Shown here one piece after another: positions 1 to 8,192 of a stretch of DNA of 45,034 nucleotides. How positions within the stretch are numbered: the first letter of the stretch is position 1; each line of letters opens with the position of its first letter. Source of the DNA: Pseudomonadota bacterium (GTDB lineage Bacteria > Pseudomonadota > Gammaproteobacteria > Pseudomonadales > Moraxellaceae); contig JAJZBU010000022.1 of NCBI GenBank assembly GCA_021851865.1, positions 1-45,034 on the forward strand, in the 5' to 3' direction. Below the pieces are notes generated by a model. The model was not told the origin of the DNA, did no database searches, and saw only the letters and a list, made by a program, of their open reading frames with translations. The position numbers and the translations under genes are program-made.

Positions 1-1
1 T

Positions 2-586
2 GGCTCGGCCAGCAATGAGATGCCCGCCACCACCACCTATCTGACCGCCGGACAGTCGCTCTTCGGCACCTATGGTGGCGGCGGCACGGCCAGCGATACG
101 CTGTCGGTGCGTTACGTCACGGGGTTGGTGCCGCAAGTCATCGGCCTGCCCATTCAGGACACCCAGCTCAACTGCATCGGCCGCGGCATTCCCATTCTGG
201 CGACCAATCCCACCGATTATTACATCTTCGACCAGACCTTGAGTCTGGACACCTCGCAACGCTTAAGCTGCAGCTATACCGGCAGCAGCTATACGCCGAG
301 CAGCAGCACCACCTTGATCCAGGAGCCGACGACGGCCTTCCCCCTGATCGGTGATACGAGCACGGTCAGCTTGTCGCAGATCACCTTCCTCTATGGCGTC
401 GATACCAATGGTGACGGCTCGGTGGACGGCTACTACAACGCCGCCCAGGTCGACGCCGCCGGCAACTGGAGCAATGTCATCTCGGTGCAGGCGACGTTGA
501 TCTTCAAAAACCCGCTCGCCAACCAGGCGGGGCAGCCAGCTACTTTGTCCTTCAGTAAAACCATAGCCCTGATGAGCCGCTCATGA
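2..586 (+). CDS. pilW: PilW-like type IV pilus minor pilin (5' truncated by window edge)
   Basis: The reading frame is open from base 2, so this is the C-terminal ~194 residues of a longer protein; the N-terminal prepilin signal and hydrophobic helix lie outside the window. The visible part is rich in Ser, Thr, Gly and Tyr and ends in a beta-rich segment, as in PilW minor pilins. The call rests mostly on context: the next genes are PilX-, PilY1- and PilE-like, the standard order of the fimT-pilV-pilW-pilX-pilY1-pilE operon. Known role of the family: it joins the minor-pilin tip or priming complex of the type IV pilus in the periplasm and inner membrane. The stop overlaps the pilX start (ATGA at 583-586), suggesting translational coupling. 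The internal ATG at 20 is probably not the real start. Confidence 0.75.
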   Translation, partial: GSASNEMPATTTYLTAGQSLFGTYGGGGTASDTLSVRYVTGLVPQVIGLPIQDTQLNCIGRGIPILATNPTDYYIFDQTLSLDTSQRLSCSYTGSSYTPSSSTTLIQEPTTAFPLIGDTSTVSLSQITFLYGVDTNGDGSVDGYYNAAQVDAAGNWSNVISVQATLIFKNPLANQAGQPATLSFSKTIALMSRS

Positions 587-1155
587 GACCTTCTTCCCTA
601 CGCCGCGAGACCGGCTTTGTCCTGCTCACCAGCCTCATCCTGCTCGCCATCCTGGTCATCGTCGCTGGCGCCATGCTGCGCAGCGTCAATCTGCACCACC
701 GCATCACCGGGGTGCTGCGCGACAAGCAGGTGGCCCTGACCAGTGCCGTCGCCGCCGAGCGCTATGCCGAATGGTGGCTGACACAAAGCTCCCCGAGCCC
801 CATCGTTTGCACCTCAGTGCAGACGATGGTGACCGCCAGCGTCTGCAGCAATGCTCTGGTCAATCCGAATGCTCTGCCCTGGGTCGCCCTCGATGGCAAC
901 GGCACGTCCCATGGCGTCGGCATCAGCTACGCGCCGCCGACCAATGTGCTGTCGGTCAATGCCGCAGGAGGTGCCAATCAGGTCTACGCCAGCCCCGGCT
1001 TTTACATCGTGCCGCTGCCAGGCGGCACCAGCAACACCACGGACTACCAGATCAATGCCTATGGCTATGGCGGAGCGCAGGACTCGGTCGCCGTAGTGCA
1101 AAGTACCGTCAGCGTCACGACGGGGTATGGATCTCCGGAAAGTAGCCAGCAATAA
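583..1155 (+). CDS. pilX: PilX-like type IV pilus minor pilin
   Basis: This 190-residue protein begins with a class III prepilin leader. A short basic stretch ends in Gly11 with Phe12 as the likely new N-terminus, followed by a hydrophobic helix (about residues 12-36) and a PilX-type segment with a basic, Arg-rich patch and an Ala/Glu-rich helix around residues 40-65. PilX proteins lack the Glu5 of major pilins and have a mostly hydrophobic start, as here. The product should be processed by PilD and act in the pilus-tip priming complex with PilW and PilY1. It overlaps pilW by 4 bp and lies 36 bp before the pilY1 start, so it belongs to the same operon. The C-terminal two-thirds is poorly conserved in the family and I recognise no further motif. 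Confidence 0.82.
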   Translation: MRPSSLRRETGFVLLTSLILLAILVIVAGAMLRSVNLHHRITGVLRDKQVALTSAVAAERYAEWWLTQSSPSPIVCTSVQTMVTASVCSNALVNPNALPWVALDGNGTSHGVGISYAPPTNVLSVNAAGGANQVYASPGFYIVPLPGGTSNTTDYQINAYGYGGAQDSVAVVQSTVSVTTGYGSPESSQQ

Positions 1156-1191
1156 CACCCGAACGCCCATCACCGGGCGACAGGAGGAGTG

Positions 1192-4100
1192 ATGAACATG
1201 ATGCCCCGTCTCGGCTTCGCCTTCGGTCTGCTGATGAGCGGTCTGGTCCAGGCCAGCACCCAGAACATCACCGAGAACTTCACCGGCACGACCACCCAGA
1301 ACGCCTGGGAGAGCTACAACGCCTGTTTGACCGCCGGCAGCTCGAGCTCGCCGGGAACGCAACCGGTGCTGGCGTCGAGCATCCCTGGCTGCAGTACCAA
1401 GGATCCTTTCGGCCATACCGAGACCGGCGGCTATCAGGGCTCGACCTCGAGCGCCAGCTTTCCGGATCCGAATGGCAAGGGCGCCCTGCGCCTGACCAAC
1501 AATGCCAACAATGAGGCCGGCGCCATCATCTCGACGACGCCCTTCGACGCCAGCAACGGCGTCAACATCACCTTCATCTCCGAGACTTATCAGGGCGACT
1601 CCGGCGGCCCCGGTGGCGATGGCGCCGACGGCATGAGCTTCTTTCTGCTCGACGCCTCGAACTACGACCTGACCTCCGCCAATACCTACAACGCCAAGTA
1701 TGGCACCAGCTACAACCTGCTCAGCTACAATCCCACCGCCACCAATATCGCCACCGTCAAGGGCAATGAGGTGGTCGCCCATCTCGGCTCCTTCGGCGGC
1801 TCGCTCGGCTACACCTGCTCGAACGACAACAACCCCTATACCGGCATCGTCGGTGGCTATATGGGCCTCGGCATCGACGAATACGGCAACTACCTCAACG
1901 GCGCCACCCAGAATGGCTGGAATGACAACACCGCCAGCGGTCTCGGCGCTGATGGCCAGACACCGAGCGAGATCGGCCTGCGCGGCAAGGGCAACGTGTC
2001 CTGGGACTGGATCTGGGCCAACTACGGCCCGAACAGTCCGAACAGCAGCCTGCAGATCTACGACTCGAGCGTGTGGGGTAATCAGGCGCAAGTCGTGCAG
2101 AATACCTGTGCCACCGGCACCCTCTATGGCTATAGCGACAATCAAAATGGTCTCTATCAGGCCCAGGACAGCAACGGCAACCCCATCCCCGTCAACGACT
2201 ACACCATGATCCCCGGTGGCTTCGCCCAGTTGCCCATCCAGATCGCCAACGAGTCGGCAGCGAACCGCCAGAAGGCGACGCCGATCACCTATCAGCTGCA
2301 GATCACCTCGCTCGGCAAGCTGACCCTGACCTATTCGATCAATGGCGGTGCGCCGGTGACCGTGCTCTACAACCAGGACATCACCAGCAACAACGGCAAT
2401 CTGCCACCGACCCTGTACTTCGGCTTCGCCGGCTCTACCGGTGGCAGCCGCAACATCCATGAGATCTCCTGCTTCAAGGCGGTGCCTTCCGACATCTCCT
2501 CGACCTCGGCCAGCCTGAACAGCCAGCAGAGCGGTCAGGTGCAGACCAATACCCAGGTTTACCTGGCCTCCTATCACCCGGTGAACTGGTGGGGCAGCCT
2601 GGTGTCCGATTATCTCGTCGTCAGCGGCAGCGGCACGGCGGCGACGGTCACGGTTGCCAGCACCCCCAACTGGGACGCCACCTGCCAGCTCACCGGTTCC
2701 GCCTTGCTGCCGGTCGGCACCTGCCCGACCACTGTCGGCGCACAAAACCCCCTCACCGGTCGCGTCCTGCTCACCTGGAATCCGGCGGGGGCGGCGAGCA
2801 GTGCCTATCTGCCGAGCTCTTCGACGCTCAAGGGCGCGCCGCAGCCTTTTGAGTGGACGAACCTGACCAGCACGCAACAGGGCACCCTCGGTAACCAGAA
2901 CGAGCTCAACTATCTGCGCGGCGTGCGCAGCAAGGAACAGAGCAATGGCGGCATCTACCGCAACCGCACGAGCGTCCTCGCCGACATCCAGAACTCCAGT
3001 CCGACCTGGACCGGTGGCCCGTCAGCGCCCTTCACTGGCACCTGGAAGGACGCGCTCTATCCGAGTACCAGCATGGCGGAGAACAGCGTTTCTTACACCA
3101 CCTTCGCCACCACCTACGCCACCCGCCTCAACGTCGTCTATGTCGGCGCCAATGACGGCTTCATGCATGGTTTCCGCTCCGGCAGCTATAACAGCACCGG
3201 CGGCTATATCAGCACCTACAATGACGGCATGGAGGTGCTCGGCTACATGCCGCAGGCCATCTTCAACAACATCAACAACACCAGCAACAAGGGCGTCATC
3301 GACTACAGCAGTCCGAGCTACGCGCACAACTACTTCGTCGACGCCACCCCGAATACCGGCGACCTCTACTACAAGGGCGCCTGGCATAGCTGGCTGGTGT
3401 CGGGGGTCGGGGGCGGCGGTGCCGACATCTTTGCCCTCGATGTCACCAACCCGAACAATTTCAGCGAAGTCAATGCCAACAGCCTGGTCATCGGCGATTG
3501 GACGAACCTCAATATCACCTGTGTCTCCGACACCCGCGCCGGCGAAGCCGCCACCGCCTGCGGCAAGAACCTCGGCCAGACCTTCGGTCAGCCGCACATC
3601 CTGCGCCTGCACGATGGCAACTGGGCCATCGTTTTTGGTAACGGACTGAACAGCAGCAATGGCAGCGCCGGCATCTTCATCATGGAAGTCAACAGCGGCA
3701 GTGGCGCCATGAGCTTTCGTTACATCGACACCGGCAACACGCAAGGCAAGGACGGTATCACCTATATCGCCCCCGCCGACCTCGACGGCGACCATATCAC
3801 CGACTATATCTATGCCGGTGATCTGCTCGGCAACATCTGGCGTTTCGACCTGACCAGCAATACCGCCACGAGCTGGCGTACGTCCTCCTTCACGGGTGGC
3901 AGCACGCCGTCGCCCTTGTTCAATGCCAACCTCGGCGGCGTCATCCAGCCGATCACCACCAAGCCCGTCCTGGTCACCGGCAAGTCCTATTCCTCACAGC
4001 CACGCATGATGGTCGACTTCGGCACCGGCCGTCTCATCGGCTCGACCTGGAACAGCCAGGCCACCTATGCCAGCGGGCAACAGTACCTCTATGGTGTCTG

Positions 4101-4848
4101 GGACTGGAATATGGCCGCCTGGAATGCCATGAGCGGCAGCCAGTACGCCAGCCTGACGGCGCCGCAGAGCATCACCACATCAGCTCTGCAGACGCAGACC
4201 ATCAGCATGGCCAGCGGCAGCATCTCGAGCAGCCAGATCCTCGGCATCCGCACCATCAGCAGCAATACTGTCTGCTGGCAGGGCAGCACCGCCTGCTCGA
4301 GTGCCACCAACAATCAATACGGCTGGAAGGTGCTGCTGCCTGGCGGCGTCGGAACCGCCAATTATGAACAGATCATCTACAACCCAACCCTGGCTTACAA
4401 TGCCCTGTTCATGGTCAACACCACCATTCCACCGATCAACACCATCTACAACTGTCAGTCCCTCTACCCGACCGGCTGGACCATGGCCATCGATCCTATC
4501 TATGGTGGCGTGCCGGGCGGCCCCAACAACGGCCAGTCGGTGTTCAGTGCCAGCAATAACTATGTGTTCAGCAACACCTCCCCCATCGTCGGGGTGATGC
4601 AAAATGCCACGGGGAGCGTCGCCGCTGTCACCATATCAACCGGCAGCGGTGGCAGCGGTGGCACTGGCACGCCTGCAGTGCTCCCTGGCACGCCCCCCAA
4701 ACCTCCCAAACCTCCCTCCGGTTGCAGCAGCTCGACGCTCAAGGTAACCATCAGCAACACGACCTCGGGCCAGGCAGAGAGCAATACCGCTCAGACCCCT
4801 ACTTCAACTTGCCAGCTCAAACGGCTGAACTGGATGCAACTGCGCTGA
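1192..4848 (+). CDS. pilY1: PilY1-type pilus tip adhesin with L-type-lectin-like N-terminal region
   Basis: A protein of about 1218 residues with a signal peptide (cleavage near the QAS around residue 20). Residues ~25-425 look like an L-type (legume-type) lectin domain: there is a GADGMSFFLLD motif near residue 144, a Gly-rich segment ending in a Gly-x-Asp-Glu around 225, and the closing strand YFGFAGSTGGSRNIHEI near 409. The C-terminal half is the PilY1/PilC beta-propeller domain, with VYVGANDGFMHGF near 649 and a calcium loop D863-x-D865-x-D867-x3-D871 followed by YAGDLLGNIWRFDL. A Gly/Ser then Pro-rich linker and a short Cys-containing tail end it. Family role: a secreted or tip-located factor that controls pilus extension and adhesion and binds calcium. 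An AGGAGG at 1182-1187 precedes several possible starts (GTG 1189, ATG 1192, 1198, 1201). I chose 1192, though 1198 is about as likely. The usual von Willebrand A domain is not apparent. Confidence 0.88.
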   Translation: MNMMPRLGFAFGLLMSGLVQASTQNITENFTGTTTQNAWESYNACLTAGSSSSPGTQPVLASSIPGCSTKDPFGHTETGGYQGSTSSASFPDPNGKGALRLTNNANNEAGAIISTTPFDASNGVNITFISETYQGDSGGPGGDGADGMSFFLLDASNYDLTSANTYNAKYGTSYNLLSYNPTATNIATVKGNEVVAHLGSFGGSLGYTCSNDNNPYTGIVGGYMGLGIDEYGNYLNGATQNGWNDNTASGLGADGQTPSEIGLRGKGNVSWDWIWANYGPNSPNSSLQIYDSSVWGNQAQVVQNTCATGTLYGYSDNQNGLYQAQDSNGNPIPVNDYTMIPGGFAQLPIQIANESAANRQKATPITYQLQITSLGKLTLTYSINGGAPVTVLYNQDITSNNGNLPPTLYFGFAGSTGGSRNIHEISCFKAVPSDISSTSASLNSQQSGQVQTNTQVYLASYHPVNWWGSLVSDYLVVSGSGTAATVTVASTPNWDATCQLTGSALLPVGTCPTTVGAQNPLTGRVLLTWNPAGAASSAYLPSSSTLKGAPQPFEWTNLTSTQQGTLGNQNELNYLRGVRSKEQSNGGIYRNRTSVLADIQNSSPTWTGGPSAPFTGTWKDALYPSTSMAENSVSYTTFATTYATRLNVVYVGANDGFMHGFRSGSYNSTGGYISTYNDGMEVLGYMPQAIFNNINNTSNKGVIDYSSPSYAHNYFVDATPNTGDLYYKGAWHSWLVSGVGGGGADIFALDVTNPNNFSEVNANSLVIGDWTNLNITCVSDTRAGEAATACGKNLGQTFGQPHILRLHDGNWAIVFGNGLNSSNGSAGIFIMEVNSGSGAMSFRYIDTGNTQGKDGITYIAPADLDGDHITDYIYAGDLLGNIWRFDLTSNTATSWRTSSFTGGSTPSPLFNANLGGVIQPITTKPVLVTGKSYSSQPRMMVDFGTGRLIGSTWNSQATYASGQQYLYGVWDWNMAAWNAMSGSQYASLTAPQSITTSALQTQTISMASGSISSSQILGIRTISSNTVCWQGSTACSSATNNQYGWKVLLPGGVGTANYEQIIYNPTLAYNALFMVNTTIPPINTIYNCQSLYPTGWTMAIDPIYGGVPGGPNNGQSVFSASNNYVFSNTSPIVGVMQNATGSVAAVTISTGSGGSGGTGTPAVLPGTPPKPPKPPSGCSSSTLKVTISNTTSGQAESNTAQTPTSTCQLKRLNWMQLR

Positions 4849-4865
4849 ACTGAAAAGGAGTCGTC

Positions 4866-5306
4866 ATGCGTACGCAACAAGGCTTCACCCTCATCGATCT
4901 GCTGATCGCCGTCGCCATCATCGGTATCCTGGCGGCGATCGCCATCCCTTCTTACGAGAAGCAGGCGATGCAGTCGCGGCGTACCGACGCCAAGACTGCC
5001 CTGCTCGATCTGGCCAGTCGCGAAGAACGACTTTTTGCCACCAACAACACCTATACCAACGATCCGACACAGCTCTATGGCGCTGGTGCCACCTTCCCGC
5101 TGTCGGTGCCCGGTACCGGCACCAACGACTATCAGATCAGTGTTCTGACCCCGAGCGGGGCCGCCCCCGCCACCGGTACGACCTTTCTGCTGCAGGCAGT
5201 GCCGATCAACAACCAGGCGCTCGATGCCTGCGGCACCTATCAGCTCGACAACACCGGCGCCCAGACCAATATCAATACCCACAATCCAAGCTCGAGCTGC
5301 TGGTAA
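4866..5306 (+). CDS. pilE: PilE-like type IV pilin
   Basis: A pilin of 146 residues with a short leader, cleavage after Gly6 (QQG|FTLID) and the classic hydrophobic helix ending in GILAAIAIPSY. The residue at mature position 5, nearly always Glu in pilins, is Asp here (D11 of the precursor). The C-terminus has two Cys (CGTYQLDNTG region and the penultimate residue), which fits the D-region disulfide loop. PilE in this operon position is usually a minor pilin closing the tip complex rather than the major fibre subunit. The start is supported by AAGGAG just upstream (4855-4860). It lies 17 bp after pilY1, and a hairpin follows the stop, so it is the last gene of the operon. Confidence 0.9.
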   Translation: MRTQQGFTLIDLLIAVAIIGILAAIAIPSYEKQAMQSRRTDAKTALLDLASREERLFATNNTYTNDPTQLYGAGATFPLSVPGTGTNDYQISVLTPSGAAPATGTTFLLQAVPINNQALDACGTYQLDNTGAQTNINTHNPSSSCW

Positions 5307-5323
5307 GCGCTCCTCCTCTCTCT

Positions 5324-5345
5324 TGACGCCGCTACGCCGGCGTCA
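5324..5345 (+). terminator. Hairpin after the pilus operon
   Basis: A perfect 8-bp stem (TGACGCCG / CGGCGTCA) with a 6-base loop starts 18 bp after the pilE stop. There is no strong T-run after it, so it may be a weak intrinsic terminator or an mRNA-stabilising 3' end. Its position between two transcription units supports a 3'-end role. Confidence 0.55.
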
Positions 5346-5390
5346 GGCACCCTTCTCGCCGTTCCTGCCGCACTGACCAAATCCCTACAA

Positions 5391-5408
5391 GTTTCACATA
5401 ACTGAAAC
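5391..5408. promoter_or_regulatory. Palindrome upstream of porin gene, candidate operator
   Basis: GTTTCA-N6-TGAAAC is a perfect 6-bp inverted repeat in an AT-rich stretch about 100 bp before the porin start. It has the size and symmetry of a dimeric repressor or activator site. I cannot assign a regulator: the PsrA motif has the half-sites in the opposite order. The distance to the gene allows a promoter immediately downstream. Confidence 0.35.
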
Positions 5409-5504
5409 ATTACACTCGTTTAATACGCCTGCGAAAACGCAATGAAGCGCGTCGTGGAAGTCCTTCTTCCCGGCTCCGTCGAATCTATCAACCAAGAGGC
5501 TATT

Positions 5505-7115
5505 ATGCGTAAGCAAACTCTATTCACGCGCACCCGTATCAGCCTGGTCGTGGCGTCCATCCTGGCCGCCAGCGTGCCGGCTTTTGCCGATGATGCGAGC
5601 CAGATCGACCAGATGCAGGGGCAGATCAAGGATCTCCAGCAGCAAATCGAAACCATGAAGGCTTCTGTTGACAAGCATGAAGACTCCATCCGTGCGTTGG
5701 GCCAGCAGCTCGATCAGGTCAGCTCCGCCGTCTCCAACCCGAGCAAGGCCATCCGTGGTGAGCCCACCGGCAAGGGCGTGATGTATGGCAATGTCAACGT
5801 CCAGCTCGGGGGCTTCGCCGCTTCTGAAACCGTGTACCGCACCCAGAACCTGCAGTCCGACATCGGTTCGCCGTTCAGCAAGATTCCGTTCAACGTGCCG
5901 ACCGGCACGACGGCCGCTGGCAGCCACACCTACGCCGGCCCGGTCTTCGGCAACTCCGAATTCCGCGGCACCGAACGTCAGTCGCGCTTCTCGATGCTCG
6001 CCACCGGCATGGCCGATAACGACACCGTGCTCTCGGCCTACTACGAGCTTGACTTCCTGGCCTCCGGCACGACGGCCAACGCCAACGAAAGCAACTCCTT
6101 CAGCCCGCGCACGCGTCACGTCTACGCCAACATCGACTGGCTGAACGAAGGCGTGCACATGCTCGCCGGTCAGACCTGGTCGCTGGCCACCCTGAATACC
6201 CAGGGCATCACGCCGCGCAACGAGTACATCCCCCTATCCATCGACGCGCAATACGTTCCGGGCTTCACCTGGTCCCGGCAGTGGCAGTTCCGTCTGGTCA
6301 AGGATTGGGACAAGAAGTACTGGGGCGCCGTCTCCTTCGAAAACTCGCAGACCGCTGGCGTCTCTGGCACGGGCCCGAAGGGCTTCACCAACAACTTCGC
6401 CATGGTGCCGCCGGGTGGTTCGCTGTTCAATCCGGTCACCGCAGGTGGTGCTGCCGGACCTGCTGGCATGTCGATCAACAAGTTCCCCGACATCATCGCC
6501 AAGTTCGCGGCAGAAACCAGCCTCGGCCACTATGAAGTCTACGACCTGATGCGCAACTTCGACAGTAACTACCAGCTCGCTGGCGTTGGCAACATGACGC
6601 ACCAGAGCACCTGGGCCAATGCCGTCGGCGCTGGCGCCGTCATCCCCATCATGCCCAAGGTCCTCGACTTCTCGGCCAGCGGCCTGAGCGGCAAGGGCAT
6701 CGGCCGTTACGGCACCGCCGGCCTCGCCGACGCCACCTTTGGCAGCGATGGCGCGCTGATGCCGACCAAGGAAACCATGTTCCTGACCGGCCTCACCCTG
6801 CACGCCGCGCCGACCATGGACGTCTACGCCAACTATGGCCGTGAACAGCTCGAGTCCAGCTCCTACATGAATGGCGGCAGCTTGATCGGCTATGGTGATG
6901 GCATGGGTGCTGCCGGCACGGCCAATGGCCTGAAGTCGGTGGCTCAGGCGACGACGGGTTTCTGGTGGAGCTTCTACAAGGGCAACTATGGTGCCTTCAA
7001 GCTCGGTATGCAGTACTCGCACACGCAGCTGACCTCGTTCGAGAATCAGGTGGGAACGAGCATGCACACCAGCGACAACATGTTCTTCACCAGCTTGCGT
7101 TACTTCCCGTTCTGA
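5505..7115 (+). CDS. Outer-membrane porin-like protein with N-terminal coiled coil
   Basis: The product has 536 residues from the ATG at 5505, which has AAGAGG 5 bases upstream; an upstream in-frame ATG at 5442 would add 21 residues before the signal peptide and is rejected. A signal peptide ends at ASVPAFA|DD. Residues ~25-70 form a heptad-like coiled coil rich in Gln, Asp and Lys (QMQGQIKDLQQQIETMK), as in trimeric porins that have a periplasmic coiled-coil or peptidoglycan-binding stalk. The rest is beta-barrel-like with many aromatic, short-turn segments and ends in an aromatic residue (RYFPF), the usual outer-membrane C-terminal signature. Segments such as GITPRNE and DAQYVPGF resemble porins of acidophilic proteobacteria, from memory. 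The substrate is unknown. The gene is monocistronic with a hairpin after it. Confidence 0.78.
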   Translation: MRKQTLFTRTRISLVVASILAASVPAFADDASQIDQMQGQIKDLQQQIETMKASVDKHEDSIRALGQQLDQVSSAVSNPSKAIRGEPTGKGVMYGNVNVQLGGFAASETVYRTQNLQSDIGSPFSKIPFNVPTGTTAAGSHTYAGPVFGNSEFRGTERQSRFSMLATGMADNDTVLSAYYELDFLASGTTANANESNSFSPRTRHVYANIDWLNEGVHMLAGQTWSLATLNTQGITPRNEYIPLSIDAQYVPGFTWSRQWQFRLVKDWDKKYWGAVSFENSQTAGVSGTGPKGFTNNFAMVPPGGSLFNPVTAGGAAGPAGMSINKFPDIIAKFAAETSLGHYEVYDLMRNFDSNYQLAGVGNMTHQSTWANAVGAGAVIPIMPKVLDFSASGLSGKGIGRYGTAGLADATFGSDGALMPTKETMFLTGLTLHAAPTMDVYANYGREQLESSSYMNGGSLIGYGDGMGAAGTANGLKSVAQATTGFWWSFYKGNYGAFKLGMQYSHTQLTSFENQVGTSMHTSDNMFFTSLRYFPF

Positions 7116-7156
7116 TCCCCACATCACCGGCCTGACCCATGTCGGGCCACTCTCTC

Positions 7157-7184
7157 CACCCACGGCGAGCCTGCCGTGGGTGTT
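7157..7184 (+). terminator. Intrinsic terminator after porin gene
   Basis: A perfect 10-bp GC-rich stem (CACCCACGGC / GCCGTGGGTG) with loop GAGCCT lies 42 bp after the porin stop. Only two T follow it directly. A weaker hairpin precedes it at about 7129-7148 (7 of 8 pairs). Confidence 0.65.
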
Positions 7185-7289
7185 CACCAGCACAACGATG
7201 ATCGTCGCCTCCCTACTCGCGTGGTGGCCGCGTATTTAATCGAGGACTTGACGCCGGCTCCTGGCAAAGGCGATCAGAAGCCTTCAGGC

Positions 7290-7320
7290 ACTATCGTAAA
7301 CGCGGTGAATTTGCGATAGT
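7290..7320. promoter_or_regulatory. Inverted repeat upstream of START-domain gene
   Basis: Two 11-base arms (ACTATCGTAAA at 7290-7300 and TTTGCGATAGT at 7310-7320) pair at 10 of 11 positions around a 9-base spacer. They end 69 bp before the ATG at 7390. This could be an operator or a 5'-UTR hairpin. No regulator gene is adjacent to suggest which. Confidence 0.4.
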
Positions 7321-7389
7321 AATGACGTCTGCATCGACTACAATGAAGATGTGTCTATTAAAAAAGATCCCTGCCTGTAAAGGTTGAAC

Positions 7390-8109
7390 ATGCGTCCACT
7401 CATTCGATACGGTGTTTGTGTCTACATGGTATTTCTGGGGTTACTGAGCAGCGCGCCGGTGCGAGCCGATGATAACGCCGACCAGAAGAATTTTCAGGAA
7501 GAGCAGAAGTCGCTGAACAGTGAGTGGAAATTGATCCACGACGATCACTGGCACCACATCAAGTTTTATCTGCGCAAGGATTCCAACTACCGCATCTCGG
7601 TCAACAAGATGGTCACCATCTTCGACGCTCCCCTGGCCAGCATCGTCGCCGCCTGCATGGACGTCGACAATATGCGCCGCTGGATCTGGCATCTGAGCAG
7701 CGCCACTTTGATCAAGCAGGAAAGTCCGAATGACCTGATCATCCACCTCGTCATCAGCAGTCCCTATGGGATCGAGGACCGCGACGCGGTCATCCACACG
7801 CACATCTCGCAGGACCCCAAGAGCCACGTCGTCACCCTGACCACGGAATCAGCCGATGGCTATCTGCCGCCGCAGGCGGGCCTGGTGCGCATGGCAAAAC
7901 TACAGATGAACTGGAAGTTCACGCCACGCAGCGATGGCCGCGTCGACGCCGAAATGGTGGGTATCATCGATCCGGGAGGAAGGATCCCGGCCTGGACGGC
8001 GAACATCATCCAGCACTCTTCGTTGTATTACAGCCTGAAGAAGCTGATGCGCATCTCGCAGAGCTCGCGCTACAGCGACCCGACGCTGCCGTTCACCATC
8101 GTTCAGTAG
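7390..8109 (+). CDS. Exported START/SRPBCC-domain lipid-binding protein
   Basis: The protein has 239 residues from the ATG at 7390 (AAAGG 6 bases upstream; the TTG at 7384 is too close to it). A signal peptide is followed by ADDNAD, so it should be periplasmic or exported. The remainder matches the START-like helix-grip fold, with a strand NKMVTIFDAPLASIVA, a helix with MRRWIWHLSSA, the strand DLIIHLVISSPYGIEDRD and the C-terminal long helix after DPGGRIPAWTANII. Bacterial START proteins bind hydrophobic ligands such as lipids or sterols. The ligand here is unknown. The neighbouring porin and phasin suggest lipid or envelope physiology but do not prove it. It stands alone, with an inverted repeat upstream and a strong terminator downstream. 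Confidence 0.8.
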   Translation: MRPLIRYGVCVYMVFLGLLSSAPVRADDNADQKNFQEEQKSLNSEWKLIHDDHWHHIKFYLRKDSNYRISVNKMVTIFDAPLASIVAACMDVDNMRRWIWHLSSATLIKQESPNDLIIHLVISSPYGIEDRDAVIHTHISQDPKSHVVTLTTESADGYLPPQAGLVRMAKLQMNWKFTPRSDGRVDAEMVGIIDPGGRIPAWTANIIQHSSLYYSLKKLMRISQSSRYSDPTLPFTIVQ

Positions 8110-8112
8110 GAC

Positions 8113-8150
8113 AAGATAAGGGGCGGCACGCTGCCGCCCCTTATCTTTTT
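8113..8150 (+). terminator. Strong terminator between convergent genes
   Basis: A perfect 16-bp stem (arms 8113-8128 and 8132-8147) with a 3-base loop CGC is followed by T residues (8146-8150). It starts 4 bp after the START gene stop. The A-rich other side makes it possibly bidirectional, serving the phasin gene that ends at 8181 on the minus strand. Confidence 0.92.
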
Positions 8151-8192
8151 AGACGGCCTTCTTTTTAGACGGCCTTCTTTTTAGGCGGCCTT
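8145..8192. repeat. Three tandem copies of a 16-bp unit
   Basis: The unit CTTTTTAGACGGCCTT occurs at 8145-8160 and 8161-8176, and with one change (A to G) at 8177-8192. The right-most copy encodes the last codons and stop of the phasin gene; the left-most overlaps the T-run of the terminator. The period is not a multiple of 3, so copies outside the gene are not an in-frame coding extension. It looks like replication slippage duplicating the gene's 3' end. Confidence 0.9.

Noticed and set aside
814-2877. Long open frame (687 codons) on the minus strand opposite pilX and pilY1
   Set aside because: It is a high-GC antisense shadow of real genes, with Arg/Gly/Ala-rich low-complexity composition and no family match or ribosome site.
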